Positions 44,724-51,983 of a stretch of DNA of 64,000 nucleotides are shown in pieces; the stretch's first letter is position 1, and each line of letters starts with the position of its first letter. The notes under the pieces are model-generated. The model had not been told where the DNA came from and searched no databases. It was given only the letters and a program-made list of their open reading frames with translations. A program made the translations under genes and the position numbers. The DNA comes from Betaproteobacteria bacterium (GTDB lineage: Bacteria; Pseudomonadota; Gammaproteobacteria; Burkholderiales; JACQAP01). The stretch lies in assembly GCA_016194905.1 (NCBI GenBank), contig JACQAP010000036.1, positions 33,147 to 97,146 on the forward strand, given 5' to 3'.

Positions 44724-45004
44724 TTTCAATCTCCTCAAAGGATGAACAAACAGATACGTTGTTGAGAATTTATTGTTGTGCTCCCTGAAAAAAACCTCTC
44801 TAAGACACGAACGGCTGGAAAACGGCACGCCGTAACACTCGACAGTGCGCTCGATTTCGCCGTTAGCTGGAAGGGTGTTGATTAATTTGTTGAAGGAATC
44901 GAGGGGGTTCCTCCCGCTCTTATGGGGCGTCGTTGCACCGTCCCATCGGAGCGAGAGACAAAACATGTCTGATCTTAAAGCTCTCAGGTGTCGTAACGGT
45001 TATC

Positions 45005-45068
45005 ACAATACGTAGCATATGTTTCTGATAATGTATTGTCAATTACTAGGATGTAGTGTATATAACAC
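45005..45068 (+). promoter_or_regulatory. AT-rich divergent control region of the chr cluster
   Basis: Between the PepSY-like gene and chrB the DNA turns AT-rich. ACAATAC (45005-45011) and GTATTGT (45033-45039) form a 7-bp inverted repeat with a 21-nt spacer, and GTGT-ATATA-ACAC (45056-45068) forms a smaller one just before the chrB ATG at 45073. ChrB is a chromate-responsive DNA-binding regulator in known chr operons, so these are candidate operators; this is inferred from location and symmetry. Confidence 0.5.
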
Positions 45069-45072
45069 AACG

Positions 45073-46047
45073 ATGAAAGCGCACGAACCGCAAGCTATTT
45101 CCTGGTTGCTCGCTGTCATCAGTCTCCCTGGCGAGCAGGCCACGCTGCGCATGCGGGTTTGGCGCATCTTGAAGGCTCTGGGCGCGGCCGTGCTGCGCGA
45201 CGGGGTGTACTTGCTTCCCGATCATCCTGAGCTTAAGGAAGCACTGGAGACACAGATGTTGGAGGCAGGCGCCGAATCGGCGCTTGTTTTAGTGACGGCA
45301 CTGTCGAGCCAAGGCAACGATCGGGATGCTGAGTTCGTCCAACTGTTCGATCGCCGCGAGAACTTCTCCGAAATTATTGCGACAGCGGCCTCACTGATGG
45401 ACCAAATGTCGAGCGAAGACGAGGGTGATGTGCGGAAGGGGTTGCGACAACTCCGCAAGAGCCTGGAAAGCGTAATCGCAATAGATTATTTTCCGGGTTC
45501 GGCAAAAACAGAGGCCGAGCGTGCGATGGCGGTGTTGCAAGCCGCGTATAACCGCAAGTTCTTGCCTGGAGAACCAGAGGCGGTAGCAGCCGCAATCCCT
45601 CGGCTGAAGAGCAAGGACTATCGTGGAAAGCGATGGGCCACGCGGGAGCACCTGTGGGTGGACCGAGTGGCGAGTGCCTGGCTGATCCGCCGGTTCATAG
45701 ATCCCAAGGCTCGATTCCTCTGGATTAAGAATCCGCAGGACTGTCCAAAGAACGCGTTTGGCTTCGACTTTGATGGCGCCGCTTTTACGCATGTGGAAGA
45801 ACGCGTCACCTTTCAAGTGCTCATGGCGAGCTTTGGCCTCGAGGGCGATCCAGGGTTGGACCGCTTGGGCAACCTGGTGCACTACCTCGACGTGGGAGGT
45901 GTTCCAGTGGCGGAGGCGGCAGGCTTCGAGACCATTCTTCAGGGAATCCGCACCGGTTCCAAAGATGACGACGCATTTTTCTCCGAGGTCTCAGTCGTCC
46001 TGGACCATCTTCACGCAGCCTACTCTCGGAAGAAAGCTGCAGATTGA
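45073..46047 (+). CDS. chrB: chromate resistance regulator ChrB (full length)
   Basis: From ATG 45073 the protein is 324 residues. The N-terminal domain (ISWLLAVISLPGEQATLRMRVWRILKALGAAVLRDGVYLLPD) is the winged-helix-like ChrB N-domain, and the C-terminal half (RWATREHLWVDRVASAWLIR ... AFGFDFDGAAFTHVEERVTF) is the ChrB C-domain. ChrB senses chromate and controls chrA in studied strains. No ribosome-binding site is seen, so translation may be leaderless. An upstream ATG at 45019 lies inside the control region and is not preferred. It is divergent from the PepSY-like/chrA operon and precedes a stand-alone C-domain gene. Confidence 0.88.
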   Translation: MKAHEPQAISWLLAVISLPGEQATLRMRVWRILKALGAAVLRDGVYLLPDHPELKEALETQMLEAGAESALVLVTALSSQGNDRDAEFVQLFDRRENFSEIIATAASLMDQMSSEDEGDVRKGLRQLRKSLESVIAIDYFPGSAKTEAERAMAVLQAAYNRKFLPGEPEAVAAAIPRLKSKDYRGKRWATREHLWVDRVASAWLIRRFIDPKARFLWIKNPQDCPKNAFGFDFDGAAFTHVEERVTFQVLMASFGLEGDPGLDRLGNLVHYLDVGGVPVAEAAGFETILQGIRTGSKDDDAFFSEVSVVLDHLHAAYSRKKAAD

Positions 46048-46069
46048 TTTGATGAAGGAGAAAGGCACA

Positions 46070-46516
46070 TTGAAATGGGTAACCCGTGAAAGGCCCAAGA
46101 TCGACCGCGTTGCCTGTCCGTGGCTCATCACCCGATTCATTGATCCCTCCGCGGAATTTCTCTTTGTACCTTCGGACAAGGTAATTGGCATTGCCAAGGA
46201 GACCGGTGCGATCCCGTATGACATTCCCGGAGTGGAACTTAGCCACGTGCGGGAGCTATGCAGCTTTGACGCGTTCTTAAAGAAGTACGGGCTATCTGAC
46301 CCCGCACTGGCAAAACTTGCCGTGATTGTTCGCGGCGCGGACACCGATCGTCTGGACCTCGCACCGCAGGCACCGGGGTTATTGGCGATTTCGCTTGGTC
46401 TGTCCCGCCGCTTTTCCGACGATCACGAAATGCTTAAGCACGGGATGGTCGTCTACGACGCGCTCTACGCGTGGTGCCGCGAGCTTCAGGGCGATCGTCA
46501 CGGCTGGACCTACTGA
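46070..46516 (+). CDS. stand-alone ChrB C-terminal-domain protein
   Basis: From TTG 46070 (9 nt after AAGGAG) the 148-residue protein starts MKWVTRERPKIDRVACPWLI and continues ITRFIDPSAEFLFVPSDKV, GIAKETGAIPYDIPGVELSH, RELCSFDAFLKKYGLSDPAL, GADTDRLDLAPQAPGLLAIS. It is the ChrB_C domain alone, similar to the C-half of the preceding ChrB. ATG 46052 is an alternative start, adding six residues. The conserved Cys, His and Asp residues suggest a metal or oxyanion site. Its separate role is unknown. Confidence 0.85.
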   Translation: MKWVTRERPKIDRVACPWLITRFIDPSAEFLFVPSDKVIGIAKETGAIPYDIPGVELSHVRELCSFDAFLKKYGLSDPALAKLAVIVRGADTDRLDLAPQAPGLLAISLGLSRRFSDDHEMLKHGMVVYDALYAWCRELQGDRHGWTY

Positions 46517-46549
46517 GCTTCGCTGTCAGAACTAAACGATGGAGGACAA

Positions 46550-47479
46550 ATGAATCCCGAAACCGATCTGTTTACAACCTATCTGCGACGTTCCGTCGTC
46601 GCATTTTCTTTTTCTGTGACGAGTCTCGTGGTGTGCCCGGCAATCTCTTACGCCGAAGAAGGCGGTCTCGACACCGCCCGCATCGAGCAACTCACCGACC
46701 TGAAGGGTTCGTACGACGCGAAGGAGGGCGTGTTCACGGTGCGCTATCCGCGCAACGACCTCGATGTCAACGCCGGCGGTATCCATATCACCGCTCCGTT
46801 CGGCTTGACCGCCTGGGCAGCATTTACCCGCACCGGTTCCCACGTGTCGGTGATGGGAGACATGGTGATGCTCGAAGACCAGGTCAATCCGGTCATGAGC
46901 GTAGCGCTGGAGTCGGGCCTCCAGGTCACCGCATTGCATAATCACTTTTTCTGGGAAACCCCACGGGTCATGTTCATGCATATCGGCGGCATGGGGGCCG
47001 AAGAGGACCTCGCACGGGCGGTGGGCAAGGTATTCGCAAAGATCAAGGAGACCGCAGGTGGCCGCGGCGAGGTGCTCCGCTCTCAGATTGATCCGGCGAA
47101 GACTACGCTGAATCCTGACCCCATCGCCGAGATCCTCGGCGTAAAGGGTGATCTTGCCAAGGGTGTCTACAAAGTTACGGTAGGGCGAACCACGAGCATG
47201 AATGGCCACGACATGGGCAAGTCCATGGGCGTCAATTCGTGGGCGGCTTTTGCCGGTGGCGATGACCGTGCGGTCGTGGCGGGAGACATCGCGATGCACG
47301 AGGACGAACTGCAGTCCGTATTGAAAACGCTTCGCGCGAACCGCATCGACGTCGTAGCGATCCACAATCATATGACCGGAGAGTCGCCACGAATTTTGTT
47401 TTTGCACTACTGGGGAATCGGGACAAGTCGTGACCTTGCCACCGGCGTAAAGGCGGCGTTCGACCTTGCCCATGACTGA
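46550..47479 (+). CDS. secreted DUF1259 (LppY/LpqO-type) protein
   Basis: The 309-residue protein follows GGAGG and has a signal region ending ISYAEE. It contains two copies of the DUF1259 unit: (1) GVFTVRYPRNDLDVNAGGIH ... TALHNHFFWETPRVMFMHI and (2) GVYKVTVGRTTSMNGHDMG ... VAIHNHMTGESPRILFLHYWG. Each repeat has the HNH...P.R..F.H pattern, which looks like a metal site. The family's function is unknown, but it is frequent in chr and other metal clusters. It is 33 nt after the ChrB-C gene and 12 nt before a cytochrome c gene, so all are one operon. Confidence 0.8.
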   Translation: MNPETDLFTTYLRRSVVAFSFSVTSLVVCPAISYAEEGGLDTARIEQLTDLKGSYDAKEGVFTVRYPRNDLDVNAGGIHITAPFGLTAWAAFTRTGSHVSVMGDMVMLEDQVNPVMSVALESGLQVTALHNHFFWETPRVMFMHIGGMGAEEDLARAVGKVFAKIKETAGGRGEVLRSQIDPAKTTLNPDPIAEILGVKGDLAKGVYKVTVGRTTSMNGHDMGKSMGVNSWAAFAGGDDRAVVAGDIAMHEDELQSVLKTLRANRIDVVAIHNHMTGESPRILFLHYWGIGTSRDLATGVKAAFDLAHD

Positions 47480-47491
47480 CAGGAGAAATAT

Positions 47492-47839
47492 TTGCTGACC
47501 AAACAGAACTTGATGCCGTCGGTGTTAGCACTGAGTTTCTACTTGGCAGGCGCGGCGTCGGCAACCTTCGCCGAAGAGAATTCGGGTACTGAACAAGCAA
47601 AGCCTGCAATAGACGTGAAAAAGCTGTTCGCCACCAACTGTAGTTGGTGCCACGACGGCTACGGCATGGATGCCGGCAAAGGGCCAAAGCTTGCGAGCAC
47701 CACAATGACCGAAGAGCAAATACGTCAGCGCATCCTGAATGGAAAATCCGGCGGGGCGATGCCAGGTTACAAAAAAGTGCTTACCGAGGAACAAGTAAAC
47801 GTCATGGCGACCTACATCAAGGGGCTCCCTGCAAACTAG
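47492..47839 (+). CDS. periplasmic monohaem cytochrome c
   Basis: The 115-residue protein starts at TTG 47492 after AGGAGA, with a signal peptide (LMPSVLALSFYLAGAASATFA) and one haem site CSWCH in KKLFATNCSWCHDGYGMDAGKGPKLA, then GGAMPGYKKVLTEEQVNVMATYIKGLPAN. It is closely related to the cytochrome at 34459-34809. The association of this type with a DUF1259 gene and ChrB genes suggests an electron-transfer role in the same stress response, but which reductase or oxidase it serves is unknown. Confidence 0.85.
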   Translation: MLTKQNLMPSVLALSFYLAGAASATFAEENSGTEQAKPAIDVKKLFATNCSWCHDGYGMDAGKGPKLASTTMTEEQIRQRILNGKSGGAMPGYKKVLTEEQVNVMATYIKGLPAN

Positions 47840-48109
47840 AACGTCTGATCGCCTGGGCGCTACGCAGTGGATGGGGGGCGCAAATTCCTCGCGTAAGAGA
47901 ATGCATGGTCAGAACCACTTAACCTATTAGTGCGCCGCCTCCCTTATGGTAGGGGTACCGCGGTATGACATGCGCTCAAAGGAGAAAACATGAAGCCGAG
48001 AAATGCCGCTGGCGCGCGGACGCGGGTGACGCAGGACAGGCATCGTCCAGGTCACCGGGCGTTGTTCAAGCTGTTCCGCGAGAGCCGAATCTGGCATCGC
48101 GTGAACGTC

Positions 48110-48271
48110 CGAACCTGTCAGTATCTGAACAACCTCATCGAACAGCATCATCGAGCGCTGAATGCGCGAACGGGTGCGATGCTGGGTTTTGAAACGATTG
48201 TCAGCCCCGCGAGACCCATCGTAGGGATCGAGCTCGTTGATCGCATTCGAAAGGGGCAGTTTCATGTTCAG
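48110..48271 (+). mobile_element. IS6-family transposase 3' remnant
   Basis: The plus frame encodes RTCQYLNNLIEQHHRALNAR, TGAMLGFETIVSPARPIVGI and ELVDRIRKGQFHVQ, the C-terminal part of an IS6/IS240-type DDE transposase (YLNNLIEQDHR...MLGF...GIEL..RI.KGQF). Only this end survives; the catalytic D and D residues are missing and no terminal repeats were recognised. The frame stays open through into the downstream cytochrome gene. It is the scar of an insertion in the chr cluster. Confidence 0.75.
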
Positions 48272-48418
48272 CCGGAAACGGGGACCCAAGCCGACGCTGT
48301 CGAAGCGAACTGCATGGGACATTACACTGGCATGAGCTACTCTGCCGGCATCGGGGAGTCGCACCGTTTCCGCGCCGAGTGTTTTCCCCGAAAGTTCCGC
48401 CCGAGCCTCTGGAAGCCG

Positions 48419-48799
48419 ATGGGTCGAGCCTTTCTACTCATCGTGTGCACAGCACTGGTCATGCCATATGGTGTGGGGGCGCAGGCGGCGGAAACAGCCG
48501 CGCCGACACAGCCGCAAAGCTCGACGTCACAGGCAACCGGCAGCGGACCACCAAAGCAGGATTTCAGTGTCAAGAACACGTTTCGCAACATCTGCGGCTT
48601 CTGTCATGAAAACTACGGCCGCAAGGGGGCCAAGGGGCCTCAGCTGATGGGGACCGAACTCACCGACGATCAGATCTTCAACCGCATCAAAAACGGCAAG
48701 CCCGGTCGCATGGCAGCCTTCGGTGTCGCGTTCACCGACGATCAGATCCGCGATATCGTGACGTTTATCCGGGCCCTGCGACCGGACGTGGATCCATGA
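48419..48799 (+). CDS. periplasmic cytochrome c, preceded in frame by transposase sequence
   Basis: From ATG 48419 the protein is 126 residues: signal peptide (FLLIVCTALVMPYGVGAQAAE), a Ser/Thr/Pro linker, one haem site CGFCH (in RNICGFCHENYGRKGAKGPQLMG), and the C-terminal helix DDQIRDIVTFIRALRPD. The frame is open back to 47990 through IS6 transposase sequence, so an insertion has brought a new 5' region. Whether translation begins at 48419 or gives a transposase-cytochrome fusion is unclear; the signal peptide favours 48419. It belongs to the same family as the two CSWCH cytochromes but is more divergent. Confidence 0.75.
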   Translation: MGRAFLLIVCTALVMPYGVGAQAAETAAPTQPQSSTSQATGSGPPKQDFSVKNTFRNICGFCHENYGRKGAKGPQLMGTELTDDQIFNRIKNGKPGRMAAFGVAFTDDQIRDIVTFIRALRPDVDP

Positions 48800-48919
48800 G
48801 ACCCTGGCTGTTGATTGGCGCGCCAGTCCTTGACCCTACCCTAGGCCGAAGTTCCTTCCTCTCCAAGACGCATTTCCATTGTGAGTCAGTAGGTTGAATC
48901 AGTAATGTCCGATTAAAAG

Positions 48920-50683
48920 TTGAATAAGGTCCGTTGGTTATGCATGATCGATGCGACGGATGGGATTAATAACCAAGTTCCTTTGGCCTCTGAACCCAAA
49001 TTGGGCAAGCAGGCTTGGCTGTTCTTTATCCTGACACTCCAAGGCCAGCAGCCCGCCGTGCGTATGCGCGTGTGGCGGGCGCTCAAGGCGCTCGGCACGG
49101 CGGTATTGCGCGACGGGGTTTATGTGCTTCCCAACTGGGACGAGTTTCTCGAGCCGCTGCAGGCACAGTGCGAGGAGGTCACTACCTCGGGCGGCAGCGC
49201 GCAGATCCTTGAGGTTGAGGCGCGAGACAAGTTGCAGGAGATGGAATTCCGGCAGTTGTTCGACCGCATGCCAGACTACGAAAAGCTGAATTCCTCTATG
49301 TCCACTACACCGCAAGCACCTGAAGCGATAGGCGCCGATTCCACGCCGCCGCCTCCCGCCCCGGTCTCCTTCTCCGAGGCGTTCCGCTTCTGGCTCAAGC
49401 TCGGCTTCATCAGCTTCGGTGGGCCGGCTGGTCAGATTGCGATCATGCATCAAGAACTGGTGGAAAGGCGGCGCTGGATTTCCGAGCGTCGGTTTCTGCA
49501 TGCGCTGAACTACTGCATGGTGCTCCCAGGCCCCGAGGCGCAGCAACTTGCCACTTACATTGGATGGTTGATGCATCGCACGCCAGGCGGAATCGTCGCT
49601 GGCGGGCTGTTCGTGCTGCCATCGCTGCTGATTCTCATCGTGCTGTCGTGGATCTATGTAGCGTTCGGCAATTTGCCGCTGGTGGCCGGCATTCTGTACG
49701 GCATCAAGCCTGCTGTGACTGCCATCGTGTTGTTTGCCGCATACCGCATCGGTTCGCGTGCGCTGAAAAACGCACTGCTGTGGGCCATCGCGGTGGCCGC
49801 ATTCGTTGCGATCTTTCTTTTCGAGATACCGTTCCCGTGGATTGTTGTCGGCGCCGGGATCGCCGGCGCCGTCGGCGGTCGCTTGTGGCCGACATTGTTC
49901 GTCTCCGGTGGCCATCAGGGTGCAAAGGGAGAATTCGGACCGGCGATCATCGACGACCACACACCGACACCGGAGCACGCGCGCTTTACCTGGTCACGAC
50001 TGTTGCGCGTGCTGCTGATTGGCGTTGGACTATGGGCTTTGTTGATAGCAATACTGATTGCGCCGTTCGGCATGGACGGTGTTCTTACCCAGATGGGATG
50101 GTTCTTCACCAAGGCTGCGTTGCTGACTTTTGGCGGTGCCTACGCCGTGCTGCCCTATGTATTCCAGGGCGCGGTGGAAGGGCACGGCTGGTTGACGACG
50201 GCCCAGATGATTGACGGCCTTGCGCTCGGCGAGACCACACCCGGTCCGCTGATCATGGTGGTGGCTTTTGTGGGTTTCGTGGGCGGATGGGGCGCCGAGC
50301 TATTCGGCGCGGACCGCCACTTTCTTGCTGGTGCGATGGCAGCAACAGTGGTGACCTACTTTACGTTTCTGCCCTCGTTCATCTTTATTCTTGCAGGCGG
50401 ACCCATCATCGAGACCACCCATCGGCAGCCGCGCATCACGGCACCTCTAACGGCAATCACAGCTGCCGTAGTCGGTGTCATCGTCAACCTGGCGGTGTTT
50501 TTTGCGTATCACGTGCTTTGGCCCGCGGGCTTGAGCGGTGGATTCGAGTGGCCACTACTCGTGATCGGTGTTTCCGCCGGCGTTGCGCTGTTCCGCCTCC
50601 GCGCCGGGGTCATACCTACCATCCTCGTCTGTGGCGCGACGGGACTTCTCTACCAGAACTTTGTTCGGCCGTTTCTCGCGTAG
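48920..50683 (+). CDS. ChrB N-domain / ChrA chromate transporter fusion
   Basis: The 587-residue protein starts at TTG 48920 or ATG 48944. Residues about 30-120 are a ChrB N-terminal domain (AWLFFILTLQGQQPAVRMRV, WRALKALGTAVLRDGVYVLP), followed by a Pro-rich linker and a full CHR transporter (GFISFGGPAGQIAIMHQELVERRRWISERRFLHALN to the end), with both halves and PGPEAQQLATYIGWL and TPGPLIMVVAFVGF motifs. It should pump chromate, with the ChrB-N part possibly acting as a built-in sensor or a DNA-binding module. The linker joins the two without a stop, so the fusion is genuine in this sequence. Neither start has a strong ribosome-binding site. Confidence 0.85.
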   Translation: MNKVRWLCMIDATDGINNQVPLASEPKLGKQAWLFFILTLQGQQPAVRMRVWRALKALGTAVLRDGVYVLPNWDEFLEPLQAQCEEVTTSGGSAQILEVEARDKLQEMEFRQLFDRMPDYEKLNSSMSTTPQAPEAIGADSTPPPPAPVSFSEAFRFWLKLGFISFGGPAGQIAIMHQELVERRRWISERRFLHALNYCMVLPGPEAQQLATYIGWLMHRTPGGIVAGGLFVLPSLLILIVLSWIYVAFGNLPLVAGILYGIKPAVTAIVLFAAYRIGSRALKNALLWAIAVAAFVAIFLFEIPFPWIVVGAGIAGAVGGRLWPTLFVSGGHQGAKGEFGPAIIDDHTPTPEHARFTWSRLLRVLLIGVGLWALLIAILIAPFGMDGVLTQMGWFFTKAALLTFGGAYAVLPYVFQGAVEGHGWLTTAQMIDGLALGETTPGPLIMVVAFVGFVGGWGAELFGADRHFLAGAMAATVVTYFTFLPSFIFILAGGPIIETTHRQPRITAPLTAITAAVVGVIVNLAVFFAYHVLWPAGLSGGFEWPLLVIGVSAGVALFRLRAGVIPTILVCGATGLLYQNFVRPFLA

Positions 50684-50782
50684 GCATCGATGATGGATTC
50701 AACCTCCAAGTGCAACACTTGAGGGCTTTGTGGACGATCTCGAAAGGTCAGGCTGCCGCTGGACAAGATCGCTTAAGACTCG

Positions 50783-51505
50783 TCAGAACCGCAGCCCGAC
50801 TTTTGCGCCGTAGGAGGTCGCGTCTCCCGTCTTGTCAGCTTCGAAAGCCATGTTGAACAGGGCGAAATGCAAATTGACGCCTCCGAAAATCTTGTTCTCG
50901 CGGAAGGTCTCTTTGGTCAACGAGGGTATGTTCTTCGGCGTGCTGGTCACCCACACTGTGCCAACGCCAACGTAGGGCGTCACCACGGTAAATCCCTTGG
51001 ACAGCGAGACGTCGATGCCCCGGGTATCGAAGTCAAGCTGGTCCACACCCGAAAGTCTGGTGTAGCTGCCGCGTATTGCCAGCGCCGGTGTCGCCACGCT
51101 GCCGGCGAGGATCGCGTACTTCGCCTCGATGCCGATGAGCTTGATGTTGGAACCCGGGACGGCTGCGTACGAAGCGCCGATATCGATATTGAGCGGCAAG
51201 CCCTTGATCGCCTGGATCCTGGGAACGACTACCGTGGATGGCGCGCTGGATGACGTGACTTTTTCCAGTACTGCACCGTGTTCCAGCGAGGTGGCGTTTG
51301 CCGAGACTCCGATATCGAACCCGGTAATGCCGAGCGGTTCGGCGGGCGATAGTGGCTTGTAGCTCAACGCCGCACCGAGGTCTTCCGAGAGCAGTCGAAA
51401 CTCGGATTGCGTGGCATTCTGCAGTTGATCGATGGTGCCGCCCGCGAACGCCACGGCCGCGCCGGTCAACAGGGCCAGCGCCGTGATGCCTTTCAAAACT
51501 TTCAT
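50783..51505 (-). CDS. outer-membrane beta-barrel protein
   Basis: The 240-residue protein has a signal peptide (GITALALLTGAAVAFAGG) and the alternating-strand pattern of a small outer-membrane barrel, with paired strands such as GFDIGVSANATSLEH, LNIDIGASYAAVPGSNIKLI, TPALAIRGSYTRLSG, GIDVSLSKGFTVVTPYVGVG, and the terminal Phe (SYGAKVGLRF). No specific family is identified. It converges on the ChrB-ChrA fusion gene, with 99 nt between the stops. Confidence 0.7.
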   Translation of the reverse strand: MKVLKGITALALLTGAAVAFAGGTIDQLQNATQSEFRLLSEDLGAALSYKPLSPAEPLGITGFDIGVSANATSLEHGAVLEKVTSSSAPSTVVVPRIQAIKGLPLNIDIGASYAAVPGSNIKLIGIEAKYAILAGSVATPALAIRGSYTRLSGVDQLDFDTRGIDVSLSKGFTVVTPYVGVGTVWVTSTPKNIPSLTKETFRENKIFGGVNLHFALFNMAFEADKTGDATSYGAKVGLRF

Positions 51506-51698
51506 TATCCGTCTCCGAGAATAAAGAGAAAGAACGGGATCGCCGGAGTTGGCGACAATGAAACTGGCTTGGATCCCGTCCGATATTTTTTGCGCAGTCA
51601 GTCTAACACTTGGAGGAGATCATGCAGCGACGAGGCCGGGAAGTGGGAGGAGTCGCGACCTCTTGTGTCGGCTTGCGCGGTGGATTGAAATCACAAGC

Positions 51699-51766
51699 CC
51701 TGTCCAATGAAAAACGGCTAGACGCTTTCGCATCTAACCGTTTGATGTACTGGCGCACTGGACAGG
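51699..51766. repeat. nested inverted repeat in a gene-free stretch
   Basis: In the 478-nt gap 51506-51983, CCTGTCCA (51699-51706) pairs with TGGACAGG (51759-51766). Inside, 51712-51725 pairs with 51730-51743 with 12 of 14 matches around a TTTC loop. The outer and inner arms are nested, giving a compact cruciform or RNA hairpin. It lacks a T-run, so it is not a simple terminator. It could be a small RNA, a mobile-element end or a recombination site. No gene is supported elsewhere in the gap. Confidence 0.55.
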
Positions 51767-51983
51767 ATGAATCTGGGCACTGGATTGATGTGGTCATATT
51801 GCCCTGATCGGCTGCCGTTCAGCCGTTTGATCGAGAGAAGGCCCGGGCTTCCCGCCGTCACGAGGAATTCTGGGCGGGAGAGGAAACTTCAAGCACAAGA
51901 TCACCCTCGATCGAATGGAGGCGCGCGGCGAATATCCCCGGAGGAAGTGGCGCCGCTAGCAGGTCTCCACATTCGCGGGCCGG

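Noticed and set aside
51610..51807. 65-residue plus frame over the nested palindrome
   Set aside because: The frame exists largely because of the repeat; no homology or convincing codon use.
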